Of a stretch of DNA of 64,000 nt, positions 54,795 through 63,230 are shown piece by piece. Source of the stretch: Allomuricauda sp. GTDB taxonomy: Bacteria > Bacteroidota > Bacteroidia > Flavobacteriales > Flavobacteriaceae. Location: positions 1 to 64,000 of the forward strand of contig JASBTQ010000022.1 in the NCBI GenBank assembly GCA_030148335.1, read 5' to 3'. A model generated the notes under the pieces. That model saw only the letters and a list, made by a program, of their open reading frames with translations. It was not told the origin of the DNA and ran no database searches. The stretch's first letter is position 1. Each line of letters begins with the position of its first letter. A program made the position numbers and the translations under genes.

Positions 54795-55400
54795 ATGAAA
54801 AAAACAGTTTCCTTGAAACTCATTGGTATTCTTTTAATGATGGCCCCTATGTACAATGCAAATGCGCAGGACAAGGAATTGCCCTATCAACAAATTCCAG
54901 ATTATCCTGAAGATTATGGCCCTGGAAATGTTGTGGCACGAATGATCGATGGTCTGGGCTATCGTTTCTATTGGGCCACCGAAGGCCTGACCGAAAAAGA
55001 CCTCGCCTACAGACCTTCCGAAGACGGCAGGACCATTTTGGAAACCATGGTGCATATCAACACCATGTCCAACAACATTTTGTTGGCCCCAGATGCCCTG
55101 CCTTTTGAAAAGTCCCAATATCCAACCCCTACTTCGTATGCCGAGTTACGGGCCCAGACCCTTCATAATTTGAAAGCCGCCAGTGGCAAAGTGTTGGGAA
55201 AAAGTGCCGAAGAGATGGAAAAATTCAAAGTCATCTTCAAAAGAGGGGAGCAAGAATCAGAATTTGCCTTTTGGAACCTCATCAATGGCATGATTTCCGA
55301 TTGCATCTACCACACCGGACAGATCACCTTGATGCGAAGGGCCAGTGGCAACCCACAAAATCCCAATGTGAACCCATTTTTGGGTCAGACCAAACAATAG
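54795..55400 (+). CDS. Exported DinB-family protein
   Basis: The 201-residue protein from MKKTVSLKLIGILLMMAPMYNANAQ (signal peptide) is a DinB four-helix protein with a metal-site His in ETMVHINTM and IYHTGQITLMRRASG. Second gene of a two-gene operon with a YciI-family gene, a pairing that suggests related small-molecule chemistry. Ends 4 nt from the convergent SulP stop. Confidence 0.85.
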   Translation: MKKTVSLKLIGILLMMAPMYNANAQDKELPYQQIPDYPEDYGPGNVVARMIDGLGYRFYWATEGLTEKDLAYRPSEDGRTILETMVHINTMSNNILLAPDALPFEKSQYPTPTSYAELRAQTLHNLKAASGKVLGKSAEEMEKFKVIFKRGEQESEFAFWNLINGMISDCIYHTGQITLMRRASGNPQNPNVNPFLGQTKQ

Positions 55401-55404
55401 CCTA

Positions 55405-56931
55405 TTATTGGTCAACCACAACCTTATAGGTTGGGTCTTCCAATACATTTACTTCTATAATATCACTGGCATTGTCCAATAACCTTTGGCAATCCTTGCT
55501 CAAATGTTTCAAGTGAAGTTTTTTGCCCACTTTGCGGTAGCGCTCCGTGATCTTGTTCACGGCTTCAATGGCGGACATGTCCACCAAACGGCTTTCCTTA
55601 AAGTCGATGATGACCTCTTCGGAATCGTTCAGCACATCAAACTTTTCCGCAAAAAGGGTGGTGCTCCCAAAGAAAAGCGGCCCATAGATCTCGTAATGTT
55701 TGATCCCTTGTTCATCCACATATTTTCTCGCCCTGATCCGCTTTGCATTGTCCCAAGCGAACACCAAGGCAGAAATGATCACCCCTACCAATACGGCCAA
55801 GGCCAAATTGTGCAGGAACACGGTCACCAAGGTCACGAGTACCATCACCAATACATCCGATTTGGGCATGCGGCGAAAGGTTTTTAAACTGGCCCACTCA
55901 AAGGTGCCCAGTGCCACCATGATCATCAACCCGGTGAGGGCGGCCATGGGCACTTTTTCGATCAAACTGGAACCGAACATGATGAACACCAAGAGCATGA
56001 GTGCCGCAAAAATCCCAGAAAGTCTGGCCCTTGCCCCATTGGAGGTGTTGATCAAACTTTGTCCGATCATGGCACAACCGCCCATCCCTGAAAAAAATCC
56101 AGATAAGATATTGGCCGTTCCCTGGGCTACGGCTTCTTTGTTGCCCCTACCTCGGGTTTCGGTGATTTCATCCACAATGTTGAGCGTCAACAGACTCTCG
56201 ATCAAACCAACCCCGGCCACAATGGCCGCAAAGGGAAAAATGATTTCCAACGTCTCCCAAGTCAAAGGCAGATCGGGAATATGAAATGGAGGAAATGTTC
56301 CCTGAATAGAGGCGATATCGCCAATGGTTCGGGTATCCAATCCCATGAAAAATACAATCCCGAACACCACCAAAATAGCGGCCAAGGAGGCAGGAACCAC
56401 TTTGGTCAATTTGGGCAATCCCCAAATGATCAACATCGTCAACAATACCAATCCCAAGAAAATGAAGAGCGTGCTACCGGTCAACCAATGCCCTTCCGGG
56501 GTCTTGAACTGTGTCAACTGCGACATAAAAATGATGATGGCCAGGCCGTTCACAAATCCAAAAATTACGGGGTGGGGCACCAAGCGCATCAACTTGCCCA
56601 ATCGAAGGATGCCCGCCAATAGCTGCAAAATACCCGCCAAAACCACGGTCGCAAACACGTATTCCACGCCATATTGCTGGGCCAGGCTCACAATCACCAC
56701 CGCAACGGCACCTGTGGCCCCGGAGATCATTCCCGGTCTGCCGCCCAAAATGGAAGTGACCAATCCCATCACAAAGGCGGCGTACAATCCGGTCAATGGG
56801 GACAGACCGGCAATGAAGGCAAAAGCGATGGCTTCGGGCACCAGTGCCAAGGCCACGGTAAGGCCTGATAAAATCTCTGTTCGGTAGTTTACCTTTTGGG
56901 AAAAATCAAAAAGGTTGAGGTATTTTTTCAT
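55405..56931 (-). CDS. SulP-family anion transporter with STAS domain
   Basis: The 508-residue inner-membrane protein has about 12-14 transmembrane segments with SulP signatures (VALALVPEAIAFAFIAGLSPLTGLYAAF, GRPGMISGATGAVAVV, GGCAMIGQS) and a C-terminal STAS domain at about 410-500 (VIIDFKESRLVDMSAIEAVNKI). SulP proteins move sulfate, bicarbonate, nitrate or dicarboxylates. Substrate not predictable from sequence here. Monocistronic. Confidence 0.95.
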   Translation of the reverse strand: MKKYLNLFDFSQKVNYRTEILSGLTVALALVPEAIAFAFIAGLSPLTGLYAAFVMGLVTSILGGRPGMISGATGAVAVVIVSLAQQYGVEYVFATVVLAGILQLLAGILRLGKLMRLVPHPVIFGFVNGLAIIIFMSQLTQFKTPEGHWLTGSTLFIFLGLVLLTMLIIWGLPKLTKVVPASLAAILVVFGIVFFMGLDTRTIGDIASIQGTFPPFHIPDLPLTWETLEIIFPFAAIVAGVGLIESLLTLNIVDEITETRGRGNKEAVAQGTANILSGFFSGMGGCAMIGQSLINTSNGARARLSGIFAALMLLVFIMFGSSLIEKVPMAALTGLMIMVALGTFEWASLKTFRRMPKSDVLVMVLVTLVTVFLHNLALAVLVGVIISALVFAWDNAKRIRARKYVDEQGIKHYEIYGPLFFGSTTLFAEKFDVLNDSEEVIIDFKESRLVDMSAIEAVNKITERYRKVGKKLHLKHLSKDCQRLLDNASDIIEVNVLEDPTYKVVVDQ

Positions 56932-57080
56932 CTTTCGATTTTAAGGGGGCAAAAGTACCACTTATTATGGGTTTGCCCTCCTCCTGAAAAAGAATTGGGA
57001 ATATGGCAACCACATGCTAAATCGTTGAAAATCTGTCAGTATTTCCTCAAATGCCTTGATAAATGGAAAAGGATAACCAT

Positions 57081-57141
57081 CAAAAAAAACCGCCCTGGAC
57101 TTTATTGCCCAAGGCGGTTCTTAACTAAATAACCAACCAAA
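57081..57141 (-). terminator. Intrinsic terminator preceded by the shared 17-nt motif
   Basis: Minus strand: TTTGGTTGGTTATTTAG, then an AACCGCC/GGCGGTT stem and eight T. Same motif-hairpin arrangement as at 23931-23979. It lies 38-98 nt after the lipoprotein stop. Confidence 0.75.
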
Positions 57142-57178
57142 AAAACTTGTTTGTATAGTCGAACAACTTTGTTCTTCC

Positions 57179-58096
57179 TTACATATTTCGTTGTCGGGTC
57201 ACGTTCATGGTTGGGTTGGCCACCTTTGAACGTTTTTTGCCCGTATCTCCAGATTTCAATAACTGCATGTACCCTCTTCCTGTAAACTCATAGACCGTTC
57301 CGCTGGACACATGGTACAACTCTATTGTACTGTCATTGATAACGTACAGTTCAAAATAATCATTGCCCAAGAAGTCATAATCCAGTGTTAAAGTTTTCAG
57401 GGAAGCATCATTGGCCACATCATATACCTCATAATCACCTTGATAGTCCCATTGGATGTTGGAAAGCGGTATGCCCTGTCCATCAATGGAAGATCTAAAA
57501 TATCCACCGCCATCAGAAAAGAACTGAAGGTAGTTTTCCTCATCAAACTCGTTCAGGGCTCCATACTCACTGGTATAGGTCTTTTCCCAAACCTGATATT
57601 CCTGCAAGAAATAGTGGATGTTGTCATAAAACACCATATCATAATCGAAGGAGTTTCTGTAATATCCCCTCAACACATAGGACGTATTGGAGCTGGGGTC
57701 GTAAAGTTCCAACGTATTGTTGTTGACGGCATATACATCCAAAAGCCAAAGGCCGTCCACATCGTGGTCCACTTCCACCGCGCCACTGTAGGTTCCATAG
57801 GTGCCTACATCCACTCCCAATCCGTTGCCCGTTTTACCGATCCCCACCAAATTGTTGTTGGCATACACAACGCCACGGTCAAAAGATAGGGTAAATGCAC
57901 GTTGCAGAAAGGGCACTTCGCCGCTTCCTTTTGTTGCGTTGATGTCCACATACCAGATGTCGTAGTTTTCCAATACCAAAGCGGTGTTGATCGGTGATTC
58001 CTCAATGAAATCATCCTCCACGATAACCTCGGTGTAGCAAGAGCTGGCCAAAAGACCTATCATCAAAATTCCCAAGAGTAGTTTTCTGTTTTTCAT
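57179..58096 (-). CDS. Bacteroidota lipoprotein of unknown function
   Basis: The 305-residue lipoprotein (lipobox GLLASSC) is beta-rich with aromatic-Asp repeats (NTALVLENYDIWYVDINATKGSGEVPFLQRAFTLSFDRG, YGALNEFDEENYLQFF, TLDYDFLGNDYFELYVINDSTIELYHVSSGTVYEF). Such proteins are often mislabelled as nicotinate-nucleotide adenylyltransferase in Bacteroidota genomes; I see no enzyme motif. Monocistronic with the motif-plus-terminator downstream. Confidence 0.78.
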   Translation of the reverse strand: MKNRKLLLGILMIGLLASSCYTEVIVEDDFIEESPINTALVLENYDIWYVDINATKGSGEVPFLQRAFTLSFDRGVVYANNNLVGIGKTGNGLGVDVGTYGTYSGAVEVDHDVDGLWLLDVYAVNNNTLELYDPSSNTSYVLRGYYRNSFDYDMVFYDNIHYFLQEYQVWEKTYTSEYGALNEFDEENYLQFFSDGGGYFRSSIDGQGIPLSNIQWDYQGDYEVYDVANDASLKTLTLDYDFLGNDYFELYVINDSTIELYHVSSGTVYEFTGRGYMQLLKSGDTGKKRSKVANPTMNVTRQRNM

Positions 58097-58186
58097 AATC
58101 GTGGATTTTAAGGTTCAATGATGGCAGACCAATCTTTATGCCAAATTTTTTAAACAATTGATAATCAGTATTTAATGAACGGTCAA

Positions 58187-58217
58187 TTTTATTATTCGGT
58201 TTTACGGCGTAATTTTG
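58187..58217 (+). promoter_or_regulatory. Candidate promoter of gpsA, nearly leaderless
   Basis: TTTT (-33-like), 19 nt, TAATTTTG (full -7 match). The ATG of gpsA is only 5 nt after the box, which would give a leaderless or near-leaderless mRNA. Confidence 0.5.
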
Positions 58218-58221
58218 CCAC

Positions 58222-59223
58222 ATGGAAGAAAAATTGAGATTTGGAGTTTTTGGAGGGGGAAGCTGGGGAACCGCGATTGTGAAGATGTTGTTGGAAAATT
58301 TGGACAGTGTGGGGTGGTACATGCGGAGTGATTCGGCCATACGGCATATCAAAAAAGAGAGGCACAACCCGAACTATTTGGGCTCTGTTGAATTTGAAGT
58401 GGAGCAATTGCACCTCAGCCACGATATCAATAAAATTGTGGAGGCTTCGGATATACTCATATTTGCCATTCCTTCTGCTTTTTTGGAGAGCGAGCTCAGC
58501 AAACTGACCCTTTCCTTGAAGGACAAGATCGTTTTTTCGGCCATAAAAGGCATTGTTCCTGAGACGGGGCTCATCGTAGGGGAACATTTCCATGAACATT
58601 ACGGCATTCCGTTCGAGAACATAGGTGTACTGACGGGACCCTGCCATGCGGAAGAGGTGGCATTGGAGCGTCTGTCCTATCTCACCATTGCCTGTGCGGA
58701 CGCCAAAAAGGCAAAAATGGTGGCCGATCATGTGAAAAGCGAATACATCCGCACCAAGATCTCGGACGACATCATCGGTACGGAATATGCTGCCATGCTG
58801 AAGAACATCTACGCCATTGCCGCAGGGATTGCCCATGGATTGGGGTATGGCGACAATTTTCAGAGTGTTCTGATGAGCAATGCCATCCGGGAGATGAAAC
58901 GGTTCATTGACCGGGTGTACAAAATGAAACGGAACATCAATGCCTCCGCTTATTTGGGAGATCTATTGGTCACAGGCTACTCGACCTTCAGTCGAAACCG
59001 GATGTTCGGCAATATGATCGGGAAGGGCTATACCGTAAAAAGCGCCATGATGGAAATGAACATGGTGGCCGAAGGGTATTACGCTACCAAAAGTGCCCAC
59101 TTGTTGATGGAGAAATTGGAGAAAAAGTCCAAAACGCCCATCATCAATGCGGTCTATCAAGTGCTTTACAAAAACAAGAACCCTAAAAAAGTCTTTGAGA
59201 AGTTGACGGAGAAGTTGGATTGA
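58222..59223 (+). CDS. gpsA: NAD(P)H-dependent glycerol-3-phosphate dehydrogenase
   Basis: The 333-residue cytosolic enzyme makes sn-glycerol-3-phosphate for phospholipids. It has the Rossmann motif FGVFGGGSWGTAIVKM at residue 6, SAIKGI (catalytic region), GPCHAEEVA, and AAMLKNIYAIAAGIAHGLGYGDN. Length is normal. The dissimilatory glpD lies at the end of the window on the other strand. Convergent with the OMP gene (adjacent stops). Confidence 0.96.
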   Translation: MEEKLRFGVFGGGSWGTAIVKMLLENLDSVGWYMRSDSAIRHIKKERHNPNYLGSVEFEVEQLHLSHDINKIVEASDILIFAIPSAFLESELSKLTLSLKDKIVFSAIKGIVPETGLIVGEHFHEHYGIPFENIGVLTGPCHAEEVALERLSYLTIACADAKKAKMVADHVKSEYIRTKISDDIIGTEYAAMLKNIYAIAAGIAHGLGYGDNFQSVLMSNAIREMKRFIDRVYKMKRNINASAYLGDLLVTGYSTFSRNRMFGNMIGKGYTVKSAMMEMNMVAEGYYATKSAHLLMEKLEKKSKTPIINAVYQVLYKNKNPKKVFEKLTEKLD

Positions 59224-61905
59224 TCAAAGCTTATACGAAATTTTAAACATCACAATCCTCGGCATAATGGCAGTGGATTGGTCACTGATCAAAAAATCGG
59301 AAAAGGAGTTCTGTCTTTTAGACCTCACATCAAAAAGGTTGGTCGCCGAGACCTCAAACCCCCAAGGATTGTCTTCTTTTTGGTAGAACAGCGAGGCATT
59401 GGCCACATCAAAAATATTGCGCAGGTTTTGCCCTTGATTGACAAACTCAATTCGTTCAAAATCTGTTTTTAGATGAAAATCGTTGAAAAACACATAATCC
59501 AGGTTTACAAAAAAGGTTGAGTTGGCAAAGGTGTTTTTATTCGTTGCGGTGGTGTAAATCGAAGGGCTTTTTGTGTATCCTAGCTCCACATTGGGCCATG
59601 TATCGAAAAGAGTTTCCACCTTGCCCGTGGCCGAAATGGATCGGGAGAGGTTTTTGGAAACATTGTCATTCACCAATTGGAAAAACTCATTGTAACTCCC
59701 CCTGCTTTCAAGGCTAAGCTTTACTTTGTTGATTCTTTTACCGAATCTAAAATTCGCATTTACGGAGTTTTCAGGCTGGTTGAACATGGTATAGGTCACA
59801 AACTGGTTGATCCCTTCCAAGACCGTAGTGTTTTTGATGCTTTGTGTTCGTTTGTTATAGGTCAATCCCGCATTCAGGTTTAAGCCCCGGAACAAACTAA
59901 ACTTGAAATAGTTCAGGGAATATGAATGGGTTCTGCCATTTTGCAAATCGGGCAGGCCAAGTCTTACCGAGTTGAAACCACCCAACATAAAACTGCCCCC
60001 CAGCTGTTCAATACTGGGGAATTGCAGTTGCTGTTTGTACTGAAACCGAAGTTTTTCACTACTGTTAAACTCGGCTTCGGCATTGAACGCGGGCAGCAAT
60101 ACCTGTGTGCTGTTGGTGACCGAAAGTTCCTCTTGATCATTGTCCCAAGTATAATTGTGGTAAAACAATCCCGATTTAACGGTAAAAATACCTGTCAAAA
60201 ATTTATATTCCAGCCCTAAGAACGCATCATTGAACCTGTAATCAATATGGTTTCCAAAGCCATTGTCGGAAAAATCATTATTGGTGCCATCGGAAAGTTG
60301 TTGTATTTCACTACTTGTGAAATCATCGAAATGGAAATTGGTGCCAAAAGTGCTATAAATATGGTTGAAGTTATTGAGCACCCAGTAATCCTTGATGACC
60401 AGATCAAACGAGGTGGTGCGTGCCTCTTTCCGCTGAAAAACTTGATAGGCATTGTCCTCTTCCAAGGGAATCAAGCCCGGTAGAAATGCCTGGTCCGTTT
60501 CCCATGTATTGTTGGGTTTGTTTTGTTGAAATGCTACGGAAGCTTCCAGACTCAAGGTCTGTGCCCTCGAAAATCGTTTGCTGTATTCCACATTTTGTTT
60601 GAGTTCCAACGCCGACACGTCTTGCAGGGTGTTAAAAAAGGTAATTTGGTTATCACTTTGTGTTAAAATGCTGCCCTGCCCCGTATTTTCAGTAAGCTTC
60701 ACAAATGAGTTAAGGGTAACGTTTTCTTCGGGGTCGGGTTCATGCTCCACAGTTGCCTTTCCTATCAAAAAGAAGTTGTCGTAATCGTTCTCTTCCGTTC
60801 TGTTCTCGTTGAAAGTCCCATCGGAATTGTTATACGTATTAAGGGTGTTCGTTGCTGTCTGCGTACTGCTGCCATTGGCAAGCACATAGCTATTGATGTC
60901 CGTTTTGGAAGAGACCGATTGTCTTAGATTGAACGCACCAAAACGATTGGTGTTCACCCTAAAATCCGTATTGTTCAAGAATTGGGAGAAATCATCCCTG
61001 CTCAGTGCAAAGTAGCCACCGATATCGCCTATGAGCTTGCCAAACCCACCGTTGAACTCCAAATAATCGGAAAAGGTGAAACTTTTGATGCCAATATTGT
61101 TCAAGTCCCCTATAAGGTTGACATTGGTTTTTGGGCTGTAATAGAACAGGTTGGGATGCACTAAATAGCGGTCCTTTACTCCGCCTCCCGCTTCCATGTC
61201 GCCAAAGGCGAATTTCTTTTTGTCTTCTTTAAGTTTGATGTTCAGTGCCAGCTCATCGGAATCCTGAAGTCCTTTGAGAAACCCGATTTTGTTGTAGTTG
61301 TCCAACACTTGAACCTGGTCCACGGCATCGGCTGGGATGTTGTTCACGGCAAGCTTGCTGTTGCCGGTAAAAAAAATCTTGTCCTCCACGAGCACTTTGG
61401 TCACTTTTTTGCCCTGGGCGGTCACATTGCCCTCGCGGTCCACCTCTATGCCCGGTAGTTTTTTGAGCACTTCGCGAAGTTTGCGCTCCTCTCCCGTGAC
61501 AAAGGCATCTGTTTGGTAGGTTATGGTATCCTCTTTGACCTCGATGGGAATCTTGTATTCCAGCACCACCTCATCGAGCTCATTGTTTCGAGGGAGCATT
61601 ACCAAGTTTTTGGTCTCATCTTGGGTAGCGGTATGTTCAAAAACAAGTTTTTGGTAACCGAGGTAGCTCACCTCAATGGAATAGGTAACATCCTTTTCCA
61701 ACCGGAGCACATATTCCCCTTTTTCGTTGCTGATGGCAAATTGGATGCGTTCATCGGAATCCTTTGGGAATGCCAAGATGTTGGTGCTTGCCAAGGTTGT
61801 GCCACTGGTGGTGTCTTTGACTATTCCGCGCAAGACAATGGTTTGCCCTAACGAGTTGATGACCCCTAAAAAAAGAATGCAAATCAGTACAAAAAACTTA
61901 TTCAA
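59224..61905 (-). CDS. Large outer-membrane beta-barrel (OMP_b-brl_3/TonB-receptor-like) with carboxypeptidase-regulatory N-domain
   Basis: The 893-residue protein has a signal peptide (MNKFFVLICILFLGVINSLGQ), a carboxypeptidase-regulatory domain (TIVLRGIVKDTTSGTTLASTNI), a plug-like region and a long barrel ending MFKISYKL. It is of the class that pairs with GLPGLI proteins and likely exports or imports a peptide-type ligand; that is inference. It has no ATG: an in-frame TAA lies 5 codons upstream, so the TTG is the start. It follows GLPGLI and the 69-aa peptide gene in one operon. Confidence 0.88.
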   Translation of the reverse strand: MNKFFVLICILFLGVINSLGQTIVLRGIVKDTTSGTTLASTNILAFPKDSDERIQFAISNEKGEYVLRLEKDVTYSIEVSYLGYQKLVFEHTATQDETKNLVMLPRNNELDEVVLEYKIPIEVKEDTITYQTDAFVTGEERKLREVLKKLPGIEVDREGNVTAQGKKVTKVLVEDKIFFTGNSKLAVNNIPADAVDQVQVLDNYNKIGFLKGLQDSDELALNIKLKEDKKKFAFGDMEAGGGVKDRYLVHPNLFYYSPKTNVNLIGDLNNIGIKSFTFSDYLEFNGGFGKLIGDIGGYFALSRDDFSQFLNNTDFRVNTNRFGAFNLRQSVSSKTDINSYVLANGSSTQTATNTLNTYNNSDGTFNENRTEENDYDNFFLIGKATVEHEPDPEENVTLNSFVKLTENTGQGSILTQSDNQITFFNTLQDVSALELKQNVEYSKRFSRAQTLSLEASVAFQQNKPNNTWETDQAFLPGLIPLEEDNAYQVFQRKEARTTSFDLVIKDYWVLNNFNHIYSTFGTNFHFDDFTSSEIQQLSDGTNNDFSDNGFGNHIDYRFNDAFLGLEYKFLTGIFTVKSGLFYHNYTWDNDQEELSVTNSTQVLLPAFNAEAEFNSSEKLRFQYKQQLQFPSIEQLGGSFMLGGFNSVRLGLPDLQNGRTHSYSLNYFKFSLFRGLNLNAGLTYNKRTQSIKNTTVLEGINQFVTYTMFNQPENSVNANFRFGKRINKVKLSLESRGSYNEFFQLVNDNVSKNLSRSISATGKVETLFDTWPNVELGYTKSPSIYTTATNKNTFANSTFFVNLDYVFFNDFHLKTDFERIEFVNQGQNLRNIFDVANASLFYQKEDNPWGFEVSATNLFDVRSKRQNSFSDFLISDQSTAIMPRIVMFKISYKL

Positions 61906-61937
61906 ACAAAATCTATATTATTTCTTGAACAACCCTT

Positions 61938-62675
61938 TCACCACCCCCTATCCAGCTGCGCTTTGACCTTGTCCCCTTCCTTTTTATATTCTTCCTCGGT
62001 CATGGTCTTAATATCCTTGGGCCAGTCTATGGTCACTTCTTTTTTGGGGTCAATCTCAATTTTGCTGGCGGTATAGGTGGTTCCTGGGATTATAAGTTCC
62101 AAAATCAGTCCTGGGAGGTTTCCCACATAATCCACTGGGCCAAAAGAAAAAGGGATTTTTGGGGCATACCAAGCTATGATTTTATGATTCTTTCCCGCTA
62201 TTGATTTATCCAGAACAGCTTTATAACAAAGAAACCTCCCTATCTGTTTCTGTTCCTTGGTCAATGTCCAGTCCAGCTTATATATTTTGGATTTTACGCT
62301 ATATTCCTTTCCGTCATAAGATGTCTGTAGAAGTTGAATCCCTTCAATCAAATCTGTGTAATAGGTTCCCTTGGAAGCAAGTGATTTTACAAAATCGTCG
62401 AGCATATCAATATCAGAAATACTGAGCCCTTTTTGGTGCTGAAAAATGCTCTGTCCCTTATTGAAGATAAGTTCCAGTTGGATGTTTTTGGCAGCATCGG
62501 CGGTCATCCTGAACATCCGTTTCAATTCAGGTGTTGCTTTTCCATCCTTTATCCCGCCTTCATAAAAATCTTCCATGTTCACATCATACCAAACCTTTCC
62601 ACTTATGATTTGAGCGGTTACATATTGAAAGGTAAACAATACAAAACTGAAGCAGATAAAAATATTTTTTCTCAT
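61938..62675 (-). CDS. GLPGLI-family exported protein
   Basis: The 245-residue protein has a signal peptide (MRKNIFICFSFVLFTFQYVTAQ) and the GLPGLI-type motif NLPGLILELIIPG, plus SGKVWYDVNMEDFYEGG and FSFGPVDYVG. GLPGLI proteins are Bacteroidota-specific, exported, often next to OMP barrels; role unknown. Here it sits between the secreted peptide gene and the OMP barrel, 32 nt before the latter. Confidence 0.9.
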   Translation of the reverse strand: MRKNIFICFSFVLFTFQYVTAQIISGKVWYDVNMEDFYEGGIKDGKATPELKRMFRMTADAAKNIQLELIFNKGQSIFQHQKGLSISDIDMLDDFVKSLASKGTYYTDLIEGIQLLQTSYDGKEYSVKSKIYKLDWTLTKEQKQIGRFLCYKAVLDKSIAGKNHKIIAWYAPKIPFSFGPVDYVGNLPGLILELIIPGTTYTASKIEIDPKKEVTIDWPKDIKTMTEEEYKKEGDKVKAQLDRGW

Positions 62676-62686
62676 GATTTCTTTAG

Positions 62687-62719
62687 TAAAAGTATGCCTG
62701 AAAAAATTTCAGGCATACT
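62687..62719 (-). terminator. Hairpin between peptide gene and GLPGLI gene (attenuator)
   Basis: AGTATGCCTGAAA/TTTCAGGCATACT is a perfect 13-bp stem with 3-nt loop, followed on the minus strand by TTTTAC. It probably gives partial termination, making the peptide mRNA more abundant than the downstream operon. Confidence 0.75.
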
Positions 62720-62739
62720 AATAATTGTTACAAACTACA

Positions 62740-62949
62740 TTACTTGATTCCTAATTCACATAATGCCAGAGCAACAGTAAAAGCTCTACCTGCTGCAAAG
62801 CCGTCACCAGTTTGTGCATAGACATCATCAGCGAAATCAAATGCTACATCTTCACAATCAACAGCCGCTTCTATTGTTGCAGCATTCAAACTACTAGAAC
62901 TGAAACCAATGGCAAAAACAGTACACATTAAAAAAATAACTTTTTTCAT
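62740..62949 (-). CDS. Small secreted Cys-pair peptide precursor
   Basis: The 69-residue precursor has a signal peptide (MKKVIFLMCTVFAIGFSSSSLNA) and a 46-residue acidic mature part with two Cys (VDCEDV and ALCELG) and helices (FDFADDVYAQTG, GFAAGRAFTVALAL). It could form a disulfide-closed helical hairpin. I do not recognise a function. It heads the operon with GLPGLI and an OMP barrel and is preceded by the 3 x 21-bp operator, suggesting a regulated, abundant secreted product. Confidence 0.75.
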   Translation of the reverse strand: MKKVIFLMCTVFAIGFSSSSLNAATIEAAVDCEDVAFDFADDVYAQTGDGFAAGRAFTVALALCELGIK

Positions 62950-63059
62950 TTTCTAAAAAATTTTAGTAGGTTAAAACTTAATTTTCCTTACCGTCGATTT
63001 GGCCAAAATTGTAAGATTGTGGTGAAGCTATATAAAACTCATAGTACAATACACGCTAA

Positions 63060-63112
63060 ATTGATGGATGCCCCTTTTGGGTTGAGGGATGCCTTATTTG
63101 AATTGACGGATG
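63060..63112 (-). promoter_or_regulatory. Three 21-bp-spaced direct repeats (LytTR-like operator), copy 2
   Basis: Plus-strand elements attgatggatg, gttgagggatg and attgacggatg start at 63060, 63081 and 63102. On the gene side 22 nt separate the proximal element from TTTTAT, exactly as in copy 1 at 10233-10285. The peptide gene starts 110 nt downstream. Surrounding 62950-63230 has no other gene. Confidence 0.72.
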
Positions 63113-63230
63113 CACAAATTCACGTGTGGAATGACATCAACAGATTTAAATAAAGTAGCTGTTGTGCCATTTGACAACCTTAAGAAGCCTATACAAAAGA
63201 CAACAGGATTATAGTGGTGGAAAAATGGTT

